Position numbers and translations under genes: made by a program. Below are positions 30,085 to 38,074 of a stretch of DNA of 64,000 nt, in pieces (the stretch's first letter is position 1; every line of letters starts with the position of its first letter). Source of the stretch: Xanthobacter sp. NM-59 (GTDB lineage Bacteria; Pseudomonadota; Alphaproteobacteria; Rhizobiales; Xanthobacteraceae). The notes below the pieces were generated by a model, which was not told the DNA's origin, did no database searches, and saw only the letters and a program-made list of their open reading frames with translations. The DNA lies in assembly GCF_021401125.1 (NCBI RefSeq), contig NZ_JACBFQ010000001.1, forward strand, positions 248,001-312,000, given 5' to 3'.

Positions 30085-30206
30085 GGAGAACCCATCCGGA
30101 GGAGGAGGAAGCGGGCAGGCGTCGTGGCGTGGCACCTGCCGGCGATGTGTTCAAGGGTCACGGCCGGGGCCGGGCCGCGACCGCGGTCATGCGTTGGGCG
30201 GCAGGC

Positions 30207-31622
30207 TCATGCGTCGAGCACCCAGGTGTCCTTGGTGCCGCCGCCCTGGCTGGAATTCACCACCAGCGAACCCTCCTTCATGGCCACGCGGGTGAGCCCG
30301 CCCGGCACGATGCGCACCTTGTCGGAGCCGGAAAGAATAAAGGGCCGCAGGTCCACATGGCGGGGCGCGATGCCCTTTTCCACCAGCGTGGGGCAGGTGG
30401 AGAGCGCCAGAGTCGGCTGGGCGATGAAGTTGGCCGGATCGGCGATGAGCTTCTCGCGGAACTTCTCGATCTGCGCCTTGTCCGCGGTGGGGCCCACCAG
30501 CATGCCGTAGCCGCCGGAGCCGTGCACTTCCTTCACCACCAGCTCGGGCAGGTGCTCCAGCACATATTTCAGGTGGTCGGCCTCGCGGCAGCGCCAGGTG
30601 GGCACGTTCGGCAGCAGCGGCTCCTCGCCCAGATAGAAGCGGATGATGTCCGGCATGTAGGAATAGACCGCCTTGTCGTCGGCGACGCCGGTGCCCACCG
30701 CATTGGTGAGGGTCACGTTGCCGGCCTGGTAGGCGCTCATCAGGCCGGGCACGCCCAGCACGCTGTCGGGGCGGAAGGCGAGAGGGTCGAGGAAGTCGTC
30801 ATCGAGGCGGCGATAGATCACGTCCACCCGCTTCGGCCCCTCGGTGGTGCGCATGAAGACGATGCCGTCCTTCACGAACAGGTCGCGCCCTTCCACCAGG
30901 TCCACGCCCAGCTTGTCGGCCAGGAAGGAGTGCTCGTAATAGGCCGAATTGTAGATGCCGGGGGTGAGGATCACCACGTTCGGCTCATGCCCGCTCTGGG
31001 GCGAGAGCGAGCGCAGGGTGGCCAGGAGGTCGTCGGCGTAATTCTCCACCGGCGCGACCTTGTGCATGGAGAATAGCTCGGGGAACAGCCGCAGCATGAT
31101 CTCCCGGTTCTCCAGCATGTAGGAGACGCCGGACGGCGTGCGCGCATTGTCTTCCAGCACGTAGAAGGTGTCGGGGTCGGTGCGGACGATGTCGATGCCG
31201 GCGATGTGCACATAAAGGTCGTGCGGCACCCGCTGGCCGTTCATCTCGGGGCGGAAGGCCGGATTCTTGTACACCAGATCCTCGGGCACGATGCCCGCCT
31301 TCAGGATCTCCCGCTTCGAATAAACGTCGCGGATGTACATGTTGAGCGCCTTGACGCGCTGTTCCAGGCCGGTGGACAGGCGCCCCCACTCATCCTTGGT
31401 GAGGATGCGGGGCACGATATCGAAGGGAATCAGGCGCTCCTGGGCGTTCTGCTCCCCATAGACGGCAAAGGTGATTCCTATCCGCCTAAAGATGTATTCC
31501 GCTTCCTTGCGGCGGTGGTTGAGCACGTCTTGAGGAACGCCGCCGAGCCACTGCTTCAGTGTTTCGTAGGCCGGTCTCACATGCCCATCCGTGCTGGACA
31601 TTTCGTCGAACGCTTGCCGCAT
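30207..31622 (-). CDS. Circularly permuted ATP-grasp type 2 protein
   Basis: A 471-residue member of the circularly permuted ATP-grasp family (formerly DUF404/DUF407). Recognisable segments: RLIPFDIVPRIL near residue 65, GIDIVRTDPDTFYVLEDNARTPSGVSYMLENR near 145-180, the permuted glycine-rich loop VVKEVHGSGGYGM near 360 and RHVDLRPFI near 420. ATP-grasp enzymes form amide bonds; the substrate is unknown. A GTG 12 bases upstream (31634) is an alternative start. It heads the cluster with alpha-E and transglutaminase genes on the same strand. Confidence 0.92.
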   Translation of the reverse strand: MRQAFDEMSSTDGHVRPAYETLKQWLGGVPQDVLNHRRKEAEYIFRRIGITFAVYGEQNAQERLIPFDIVPRILTKDEWGRLSTGLEQRVKALNMYIRDVYSKREILKAGIVPEDLVYKNPAFRPEMNGQRVPHDLYVHIAGIDIVRTDPDTFYVLEDNARTPSGVSYMLENREIMLRLFPELFSMHKVAPVENYADDLLATLRSLSPQSGHEPNVVILTPGIYNSAYYEHSFLADKLGVDLVEGRDLFVKDGIVFMRTTEGPKRVDVIYRRLDDDFLDPLAFRPDSVLGVPGLMSAYQAGNVTLTNAVGTGVADDKAVYSYMPDIIRFYLGEEPLLPNVPTWRCREADHLKYVLEHLPELVVKEVHGSGGYGMLVGPTADKAQIEKFREKLIADPANFIAQPTLALSTCPTLVEKGIAPRHVDLRPFILSGSDKVRIVPGGLTRVAMKEGSLVVNSSQGGGTKDTWVLDA

Positions 31623-31792
31623 TGGGACTGTCACTCCACGTCCGCAGATCTCAGATTCAGAACACTACAAACATCGTGCCAAAGAAGTGATAAAGGGAAA
31701 AGGCTTCCCTGCAGCGACGCTCTCGTTTTACGAGTGTTCGCAAAATGGGCAAACGGAAGCATGTTGCCGCTGAAAAAGGCAGGTGATGCGTC

Positions 31793-32545
31793 ATGAGCGA
31801 GGCAGACGGCGCGCAAATGGTCACCGCGGGGCTGGTCGTCATTGGCGACGAGGTTCTCTCGGGGCGCACCAAGGACAAAAATATCGGCCACATCGCCGAG
31901 CGGCTGACGGAGGTGGGCATCGACCTTCGCGAGGTCCGCATCGTGCCGGATGTGGAAGAGGACATCGTTGCCGCGGTCAACGCGCTGCGTCATCGCTTCA
32001 CCTATGTCTTCACAACCGGAGGCATCGGCCCCACCCACGATGACATTACCGCTGATTCGATCGCAAAGGCATTCGGCGTCAGCATAGACGTGGACCCGCG
32101 CGCCCGGGCCATGTTGCTCGAATATATCGCGGAGAAGGATCTGAACGAGGCGCGCCTGCGCATGGCCCGGATTCCCGCCGGTGCGTCTTTGGTGGTGAAC
32201 GCGGTTTCCAAGGCGCCCGGGTTCCGGATCGGCAACGTGATCGTCATGGCCGGCGTGCCGCGCATCATGCAGGCCATGCTGGAGGCGGTGCTGCCCGATC
32301 TGGACAAGGGCCGGCCCATGCTCTCCCAGACCGTCCTGGCGGACGCGAAGGAGGGCGATATTGCCGCGCCGCTGGCGGATATCGCGCGACGTCATCCAGA
32401 TACCATCATCGGCTCCTATCCATTCCGCGATGAGGACGGGCGCTTCAAGACTCATCTTGTGGTCCGTGCGCGCGAAGCTGCGCTGGTCGACGCCGTTGCG
32501 GACGAGGTGCGGGCCATGGTGGCGGCCGCGGTGGAAAGCCGCTGA
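31793..32545 (+). CDS. CinA-like molybdopterin-binding-domain protein
   Basis: A 250-residue protein with the MoCF/CinA N-terminal domain: VVIGDEVLSGRTKDKN and TTGGIGPTHDDIT are the conserved nucleotide- or pterin-site motifs. It lacks the C-terminal NMN amidase domain of full CinA. Members of this form are annotated as competence/damage-inducible protein A or as FAD pyrophosphatase/synthetase-like; the actual activity here is undetermined. It is divergent from the ATP-grasp cluster, with 170 bases between starts, and preceded by AGGTG. Confidence 0.85.
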   Translation: MSEADGAQMVTAGLVVIGDEVLSGRTKDKNIGHIAERLTEVGIDLREVRIVPDVEEDIVAAVNALRHRFTYVFTTGGIGPTHDDITADSIAKAFGVSIDVDPRARAMLLEYIAEKDLNEARLRMARIPAGASLVVNAVSKAPGFRIGNVIVMAGVPRIMQAMLEAVLPDLDKGRPMLSQTVLADAKEGDIAAPLADIARRHPDTIIGSYPFRDEDGRFKTHLVVRAREAALVDAVADEVRAMVAAAVESR

Positions 32546-32709
32546 ACCCCTGGGCTTGCTTCGCCGGTATCGCAAGGGAAGCTGCGCCGAAAGTCGAGAG
32601 CGGCAATTGGCCGCCGCTCTCCTCGCGCAAGCGTGAGCGTTGGGCGGTATCGTCTGGTTGGAATATTTGTAGGGTGTGGCCTCTTCCGAATCCGCATTTG
32701 GAGCAGAAG

Positions 32710-33144
32710 ATGCGTCTTTTCGTGACCGCCGCCATTGTCGGTGGCCTTGTTGCAGCCACCGCCGCCTACGCCCAGGGCAATGTCATCCAGCAGCGCCGCG
32801 CGGCGATGAAGGCGATCGGCGAGCAGACCGATATCGGCGCCTCGATCCTGAAGGGTAAGGTGCCGTTCAGCACCGACAAGGCCCAGCTGATCTTCCAGAC
32901 CTACAAGGACAAGATGGTCGGCTTCGAGAAGCTGTTCCCGCCTGGCTCCGATGCCGGCGAGACCAAGGCCACCGCCGCCGTGTGGAGCGATCGCGCGGGC
33001 TTCGATGCCGCCATCACCAAGTTCAATCAGGCCGTGGCCGAGAATGCGGCCAAGGGCGTGGTGGACGAGGCGGGCTTCAAGACCGCTTTCGCCGCCGTGG
33101 CCGAGAACTGCCGTTCCTGCCATCAGACCTACAAGTCTCGCTGA
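32710..33144 (+). CDS. Cytochrome c'
   Basis: A 144-residue periplasmic cytochrome c' with a signal peptide (residues 1-22, cleavage after AYAQ region), a four-helix-bundle pattern and a C-terminal haem motif CRSCH (Cys134, Cys137, His138). These proteins have a five-coordinate haem, bind NO and CO and may protect against nitrosative stress. GGAG is present upstream. The convergent neighbour is a cytochrome b561, a frequent partner. A good terminator lies downstream. Confidence 0.93.
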   Translation: MRLFVTAAIVGGLVAATAAYAQGNVIQQRRAAMKAIGEQTDIGASILKGKVPFSTDKAQLIFQTYKDKMVGFEKLFPPGSDAGETKATAAVWSDRAGFDAAITKFNQAVAENAAKGVVDEAGFKTAFAAVAENCRSCHQTYKSR

Positions 33145-33172
33145 TCCGGGCTGCTGCGGTCGGTCGAGGCTC

Positions 33173-33210
33173 AGGCTGTCTCAGTTTTCACAGAAACGCT
33201 GAAACAGCCT
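33173..33210. repeat. Palindromic intergenic repeat, family A, copy 1
   Basis: A 38-bp near-palindrome beginning AGGCTGTCTCAG and ending CTGAAACAGCCT, able to form a long hairpin. The reverse complement of 39816-39854 matches it at about 33 of 39 aligned positions, with similarity continuing a few bases outside. It lies 28 bases after the cytochrome c' stop. Confidence 0.8.
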
Positions 33211-33218
33211 GTCTATTC

Positions 33219-33276
33219 GTTCTGGGCGTTTCCTTCACGCGAGGCGGGTTCCCGCTTCGCTGCGAAACGCTCTGGG
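33219..33276. repeat. Palindromic repeat, family B (GCGTTTC/GAAACGC type), copy 1
   Basis: Outer arms GGGCGTTTCC and GCGAAACGCTCT enclose an inner stem GCGAGGCGGG / CCCGCTTCGC. Together they form a long interrupted hairpin immediately after the family A repeat. A related but more diverged element lies at 41340-41380. Comparable AGAGCGTTTC palindromes are common between genes in this bacterial order, as recalled and not verified here. Confidence 0.55.
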
Positions 33277-33282
33277 AAAAGG

Positions 33283-33317
33283 CCGGGCGCTCCTTATGGG
33301 GCGCCCGGTTTTGTTTT
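33283..33317 (+). terminator. Intrinsic terminator of cytochrome c' transcript
   Basis: An 11-bp stem (CCGGGCGCTCC / GGGGCGCCCGG, one G-U pair) with a TTAT loop is followed by TTTTGTTTT. It ends just before the stop codon of the convergent cytochrome b561 gene. Confidence 0.9.
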
Positions 33318-33322
33318 GTGGG

Positions 33323-34051
33323 TCAGCCACCCAGCTGGGTCACGGCGAACACGCCGGCGGCGGCCAGGGCCAGCAGCACGAGGGCGAGCGGCACCGGCGC
33401 CAAGCGCGGCGCGGCAATGGCGGCCGGCAGGCGCTTCCAGCCGGTGACCATGGGGCGCACCAGATCCTGCCGCAGCAGCACCGCATAGGCGATGATCGCG
33501 AGCACATGCAGCGCCACCGCGATCATGATGAGATCGAACGACAGGCCATGCGCCACCGTAAGCTGGTCGCTCAGCTCGCCACTCACTAGGTCGGCGAGGG
33601 GGCCGCTGGTGAACAGTCCGTCATTGGCGAACAGGCCGGAAACGGTCTGGAACAGCAACAGGGCCAGCAGCGCGACCACCATATAGGCGCCGGCGGCATT
33701 GTGCCCCGTCTCCGGCTCGGGCTGGCGCTTCAGCACGTGGCGCAGGTGGTCGATGGCCGCCGCCGGGCTGCGCACGAAGGAGGCAAAGCGCGAGGTCTGG
33801 CTGCCGAACAGACCCCAGAGAATGCGGAAAAGCACAAGGGTGAGAATGGAGTAGCCGGCATAGAAGTGCCAGTCGATCCAGCCATTGCGTGCCGTGACGT
33901 AGGACGTGGCCACGAGCGCCACCAGTGTCCAATGGAACAGCCGCGTCGGCGCATCCCAAACCTTGATCCAGCGCCAGGCGCCGCCCATCGTCTTGCCACG
34001 CGCGCTGGCCGCGGGCGGGTTGGCGCCGTCGCGCAAAAGGGTGTCGGTCAT
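33323..34051 (-). CDS. Cytochrome b561-type membrane protein
   Basis: A 242-residue four-helix membrane cytochrome b (prokaryotic cytochrome b561/Ni-hydrogenase b-type fold). Helix-associated histidines suited to haem ligation are visible in TRLFHWTLVA (helix 1), DWHFYAGYS, and SDQLTVAHGLSF / VALHVLAI (helices 3-4), and a further helix is near the C-terminus (ALVLLALAAAGVFAV). Start at MTDTLLRDG with AGAGGA upstream. Convergent to cytochrome c', which it may reduce from the quinol pool. Confidence 0.9.
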   Translation of the reverse strand: MTDTLLRDGANPPAASARGKTMGGAWRWIKVWDAPTRLFHWTLVALVATSYVTARNGWIDWHFYAGYSILTLVLFRILWGLFGSQTSRFASFVRSPAAAIDHLRHVLKRQPEPETGHNAAGAYMVVALLALLLFQTVSGLFANDGLFTSGPLADLVSGELSDQLTVAHGLSFDLIMIAVALHVLAIIAYAVLLRQDLVRPMVTGWKRLPAAIAAPRLAPVPLALVLLALAAAGVFAVTQLGG

Positions 34052-34300
34052 CGCGTCCTCTCTTGCAAAGGGCGACCGGCCGGCATTCACACGCCGGCGG
34101 GCGCCTGCTGGCGCTTCTTCTAGCGGCCCGCCGTGAACGGTAGAAGCTCACCTTATGAAAACGTGATCGCGCGCGGCCACTTTCAGTGACATTGCCGGCG
34201 CGAAGATCGTAAGCTCATGGGGCAGATCCGAGGTTTTCAGTCGGATCGCTTTGTGACGCGTGTTTTGCCGCGCGGATTTTTTCGGAATTGAGAGATTGCC

Positions 34301-34687
34301 ATGGCTGAGATTGTTGAGGGGGCCGCCCAGGGGCCTTCGGAAAATGCTGGCTCCGCACAGGAGCTTCCCGCCGAGCAGATCCAGGTGTCGCAAGAGGCCA
34401 TCGCCCGCTGGGCCAGCCTTGATGAGGGCGTGCCGCTGAAAGTGCTGCTGACGCGCGAGGGCCTGGATCATCTGCTGTTGGGCCTGCGTAGCCTTGCTAT
34501 CGGCCAGAGCGAGCTGGTGTCGGCCCTTACCGGCCATATCAATCAAGATACCCAGGCCAGTGCGCGGGCGCTGCTCATGGCCGACCAGCTCTGCGTGGCA
34601 GCCTATAGCCGGCTCAATGCGTTCATCTCGGTGCTGATGATGGCCGCGGCTCCGGTGGGCGAGAGCGCCGCGCCGCCGACGGTCTGA
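34301..34687 (+). CDS. Hypothetical helical protein, 128 residues
   Basis: Not recognised. The protein has a disordered N-terminus of ~25 residues, then a mainly alpha-helical, leucine/alanine-rich section (LTREGLDHLLLGLRSLAIGQSELV) and a small hydrophobic stretch near the C-terminus (FISVLMMAAAP). No signal peptide. It is divergent from the cytochrome b561 gene, with 249 bases between starts, and has no close downstream partner. Low-order resemblance to phasin-like helical proteins is not strong enough to name it. Confidence 0.7.
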   Translation: MAEIVEGAAQGPSENAGSAQELPAEQIQVSQEAIARWASLDEGVPLKVLLTREGLDHLLLGLRSLAIGQSELVSALTGHINQDTQASARALLMADQLCVAAYSRLNAFISVLMMAAAPVGESAAPPTV

Positions 34688-34920
34688 GGCGGCGTCGCGG
34701 GCCTCGGGAAGGGGCTGCGGGTCTCTGTTTCGCGCCATTTTGTCGCTGAGGTTGTGCCGGTTGTATCAGATTAATTTCTAGGCACGCGCGAAATTACAGC
34801 AATATCGCCGTCGCTGCCGCTTGCGTGGGGCGGCGGCCTCTCCTACCGTCCGTTATATAATTTTCATGCCGAGCGCTTTTTGTCGCCGCGGCGGGGCCGT
34901 TTCGGCCAGGAGGACGTTGC

Positions 34921-35091
34921 ATGGCCTCGGATAAGAGCTCGACGCCCATTCCCGTGCGCTTTGTGCCCGGCACGGCGGTGCGCATTTCGGCGCCCTGGCA
35001 GAGGACCGGCAAGGACGTGGCGCGCTCCCGTGCCGGCCTGCGTCTCGTGGCCCGTGCGCCCGAGCCGACAAAGACCGAGACCAAGGACTGA
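34921..35091 (+). CDS. Small basic hypothetical protein, 56 residues
   Basis: A short gene with an excellent Shine-Dalgarno sequence (AGGAGG eight bases before the ATG) and codon use like its neighbours. The product (MASDKSSTPIPVRFVPGTAV...) is basic, without cysteines or membrane segments, and ends in an acidic/basic tail (EPTKTETKD). It ends 29 bases before the haemoglobin-fusion gene, so the two are probably co-transcribed. No family recognised. Confidence 0.6.
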   Translation: MASDKSSTPIPVRFVPGTAVRISAPWQRTGKDVARSRAGLRLVARAPEPTKTETKD

Positions 35092-35120
35092 TCGCGGCTG
35101 TTGGAACAGGAGTGCGACCC

Positions 35121-36026
35121 ATGACGACATCGTCCACCCCCACGTTGCAGACCTCGGCCGTGCCGCTGGGCGCCGGCCAGTCTCGTGGATCTTCCACCGG
35201 TGTTGGGCCCCATCTGCCCTCGGCGTCCGCCGGGAAAGCGGATTTTGGCGGCGTGTCGTTCGTTGCCGCACCTAAGGCGCCGGCGCGCCCTGGCATCTTC
35301 ATTCTCACCCGCTCCATCGGCGACCTCGCCTATCCCGCTTATATCGGCGAGGCGGAGGACATGGCGCTGGCGGAGGAGGCGGTCCGAGCGGCATTGCCGG
35401 CGGAAACCGCTGTCACGGACGGTCTGTTCTACATGGAGCGTCCCAATGCGCGCCTGCGGGCCCATGCCCTTCATGACTTGGTGGGCAAGTATGATCCGCC
35501 ATTGAACACCACGGGCCGCAAGGGCCCGGCCGCGCCTGAGCTGGCCGCCCTCATCGCCGATCGCGCGGACGTGTGGCCGAATGGGGCGCGGGAGCAGCTG
35601 GCCAGCGAAATTCACGTCACTGAGGCCGATCTCGACCGGCTGGTGCGGGAGTTCTATGCGGCGGCTGGGCAGGACCCGCAGCTGGGCCCCATTTTCGCCC
35701 GGGCCATTCCCGATTGGGAAGAGCACTATCGGATTGTCGAGAACTTCTGGTCCCGCGCATTGCTCGGTACCGGCCGCTATACGGGCAATCCGTTCTCCGC
35801 GCACATCTCGCTGCAGCTGAAGCCAGAGCATTTCACCCGCTGGGTGGCGCTGTTCACGCAGACTGCCCGCCGCGTGCTGGAACCGGCAGCTGCTGACCGG
35901 GCCATCGCCAAGGTGGAGCACATGAGCACCTGCTTCCAGGCTGGGCTGTTTCTGCCTCCGGTGAATGGCGGCGCGCATCCTCACGCCGCGCTTCCCGGGC
36001 TGCATGGCGCACCCCACCACGCCTGA
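35121..36026 (+). CDS. GIY-YIG-like domain fused to group III truncated haemoglobin
   Basis: A 301-residue two-domain protein. Residues ~165-277 match group III 2/2 haemoglobins: Tyr179 at position B10 (REFYAAAGQDPQLGPIF), the E-F segment NFWSRALLGTGRYTGNPFSAH with proximal His228, and Trp241 in RWVALF. Residues ~55-130 resemble a GIY-YIG nuclease fold: PGIF (58-60), YIGEAED (74-80) and a terminal YDPPLN (124-129). The catalytic arginine and glutamate expected in such nucleases are not found, so this part is probably non-catalytic. The first 50 residues are low-complexity. Start ATG follows CAGGAG. Confidence 0.85.
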   Translation: MTTSSTPTLQTSAVPLGAGQSRGSSTGVGPHLPSASAGKADFGGVSFVAAPKAPARPGIFILTRSIGDLAYPAYIGEAEDMALAEEAVRAALPAETAVTDGLFYMERPNARLRAHALHDLVGKYDPPLNTTGRKGPAAPELAALIADRADVWPNGAREQLASEIHVTEADLDRLVREFYAAAGQDPQLGPIFARAIPDWEEHYRIVENFWSRALLGTGRYTGNPFSAHISLQLKPEHFTRWVALFTQTARRVLEPAAADRAIAKVEHMSTCFQAGLFLPPVNGGAHPHAALPGLHGAPHHA

Positions 36027-36698
36027 CGCAACGAAATCGGGGCCCGCGTGAGGGGGCGGCGAACCCGATGGCGGAAGGCGACGGGGACCTTGGGTTAACC
36101 GTCTGTCGTGGGGCAGGGTGGGCGCTGAAGAGAGGCCAGGGCATCGTGTTTTGCCGGCCGAGGCGGTGTGGTCGCCGGTGGAAAGGGCGCTACGCCCTTT
36201 CTCGACGCGCGCCGGATCCTGCCCGTTGTTGTCGAGCCGCGCGCTTTTTTCGGCGTGCTCCGGTGATGCGCCACATCGTCGTTTCGTGTCCGGTGGCGCG
36301 CAACGTCGCGAAGGATGTCCGTCGGCTAACGATGGGAAGAGCGTGGGCAAAGAGCGCAGAGGTCGGATGGGGGCATCTCTCGTGCCGCCACATTCCGGGC
36401 CCTCAGGTGGGGCGAGGGAGGCGTGGGGGGCGGCTGCGCTTCGTCTCCCGATTGGGCAGCTCCGTGGTGTCGTCGCGTGGTGCCATGGCGCGCCCACCGG
36501 ACCGCGATCGAGACTCTGATCCCCGCGTCCGAAACCGCGCCAGCGCTGATCCGGGCGCCCCTTGTGTGATGGGCATATGGCTTCGCGTCGGGACAACGCG
36601 TCAGCTTGGCAGATGGCGTGTCTTCCCGCTTCCATGAAGAGGGAAGACACCGGATGGCGGGCGGCGTGCCGCGAGGGGACTGCCTGCGGAGCGCTGGT
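36027..36698. other. Gene-poor stretch between globin fusion and Sel1 gene
   Basis: About 670 bases with no supported gene: open frames exist on the plus strand (36068-36637) but lack Shine-Dalgarno sequences and resemble nothing. A perfect 10-bp inverted repeat (GTGTCTTCCC / GGGAAGACAC, 36618-36627 and 36641-36650) with a 13-base loop lies near the right end, about 50 bases downstream of the minus-strand Sel1 gene stop, and could be its terminator, although no T-run follows. Confidence 0.6.
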
Positions 36699-37664
36699 TC
36701 AGGGCGCCGGCGTGACGCCTTCTTCCGCCTTCATCACGCGGCGCTCGGCGGCGGCTTCCTCTTCCGGGCTAAGGGTGGCGCGCACGGCGTCAAAGAAGCG
36801 GTCCGCCAGGGGGCTTTTGCCGGATTTGGCGCGCAGCAGCCAAGCAAACGCGGCGATCCGGTCCCGCGGCACGCCCACGCCGAGATGGTGCGCGGCGCCC
36901 AGCAGCGCCTGTCCATCAGGGTCGCCGGCTTCGGCCGCCTTGCGCCACCACGTGGCGGCGTCGGATTCGTCGGTGCCGCCGGGTGCGGCGCTGACGGCAT
37001 CCAGATGGGAGATGAGGCCCAGGCGGGTCATGGCGGAGGCAACGCCCTGCTCGGCCGCTGCCTTGGCCCAGCGCTTGGCCTCCTCCATATTGGCGGCCGT
37101 GCCGGTGCCCTCGAACAGCAGGAAGCTGAGCATGTCCTGCGCCGGGGCGTCGCCCGCCTCGGCGGCCTGGCGGTAAAGCTCGACCGCATGGGCGCTGTCG
37201 CGATTGCCACCCAGGCCCTTCAGGTAGAGCCGGGCGAGATTGCGCTGGCCCACCGGATCGCCAGCCTCAGCCGACAGTTCGAGCCACTCGCGCGCCAGCT
37301 CCATATTCTGGTCCACGCCCAACCCGTCGATGAAGCAGGCGCCGATATTGTTCTGAGCGCGGCCGTGGCCCTCGCGCGCCAGGGGCTCCCAGATGGCGAG
37401 GGCGCTGTCGTAATCTCCGCTTTGGGCAGCCGCGAGTGCCCGCCGCATCTGTTCCTCGGGTTCCGACCAGTCCTCGGACTGGGCTTCCGCAGGCACCTTG
37501 GCTTCCGCATCCGGCTCCGGGGCGATGGTGGGGCCGGTGGGTTCGGCGGACGCCGGGGCGGGTTCGATGGCCTCGGGGGCGGTGGCACTGTCGGACATCG
37601 GGCGATCCTCGGCGGTCTGGGTTTCCTCGGCGCCCTTGCCTTTCAGGCGGTCGAGCCAGCTCAT
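36699..37664 (-). CDS. Sel1/TPR-repeat protein
   Basis: A 321-residue protein with a charged low-complexity N-terminus (~65 residues, rich in E, P, A) followed by about six Sel1-type repeats (for example ALAIWEPLAREGHGRAQNNIG and AVELYRQAAEAGDAPAQDML) from residue 75 to 285. Such repeats form helical hairpins for protein-protein binding. No signal peptide is seen. The ATG overlaps the stop of a small upstream frame (ATGA), and AGGAGACACC precedes it. Function unknown. Confidence 0.88.
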   Translation of the reverse strand: MSWLDRLKGKGAEETQTAEDRPMSDSATAPEAIEPAPASAEPTGPTIAPEPDAEAKVPAEAQSEDWSEPEEQMRRALAAAQSGDYDSALAIWEPLAREGHGRAQNNIGACFIDGLGVDQNMELAREWLELSAEAGDPVGQRNLARLYLKGLGGNRDSAHAVELYRQAAEAGDAPAQDMLSFLLFEGTGTAANMEEAKRWAKAAAEQGVASAMTRLGLISHLDAVSAAPGGTDESDAATWWRKAAEAGDPDGQALLGAAHHLGVGVPRDRIAAFAWLLRAKSGKSPLADRFFDAVRATLSPEEEAAAERRVMKAEEGVTPAP

Positions 37665-37813
37665 GGGGTGTCTCCTGGGGCGCCGCCGAAGACGACGCGA
37701 ATGGGGACGCTGGACGGAAAATTCGGCCCAAAGAAGGGTCGGGACACGCGCGCGCCACCCTGCACGCCGCAGGGGCGCCCCATCATCGCGGGATGGGTGG
37801 GAATGCGCGTCAT
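37661..37813 (-). CDS. Small frame coupled to Sel1 gene, 50 residues
   Basis: A 50-codon frame starting MTRIPTHPAMMGRPCG has AGAGGAGGAC immediately before the ATG and ends with a TGA that overlaps the Sel1 gene ATG by four bases. The product is proline/glycine-rich and unrecognised. The strong ribosome binding site and the overlap suggest translation, either as a small protein or as a leader that couples translation of the Sel1 gene. Could also be chance in GC-rich DNA. Confidence 0.4.
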   Translation of the reverse strand: MTRIPTHPAMMGRPCGVQGGARVSRPFFGPNFPSSVPIRVVFGGAPGDTP

Positions 37814-38074
37814 GTCCTCCTCTCGCATTCGGACCTGCGCGGGAGACTCATCGCCTGCGGCGCTGGTTCCCGGCATGTGGACGATCAAGCGGCAATCCTG
37901 GCCCCGATGAGGGCCGGACCGCCGCCTTGAAGTGGGTCCTGAGAGTCGCAAATGGAGATTGCGCGAATCATCTCAAGTCACATTCGAGGTGATTGTCCCC
38001 GAGGTGAGTGAAATATTCGTTCCTTTGGCGCGGCTTGGTGGATTCTCCAGCCGTCATGGACGGCGGCCACGCGC

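Noticed and set aside
36068-36637. 189-codon plus-strand frame in the gene-poor stretch
   Set aside because: No ribosome binding site, high Arg and Trp content, no similarity; overlapping frames in other phases are equally long.
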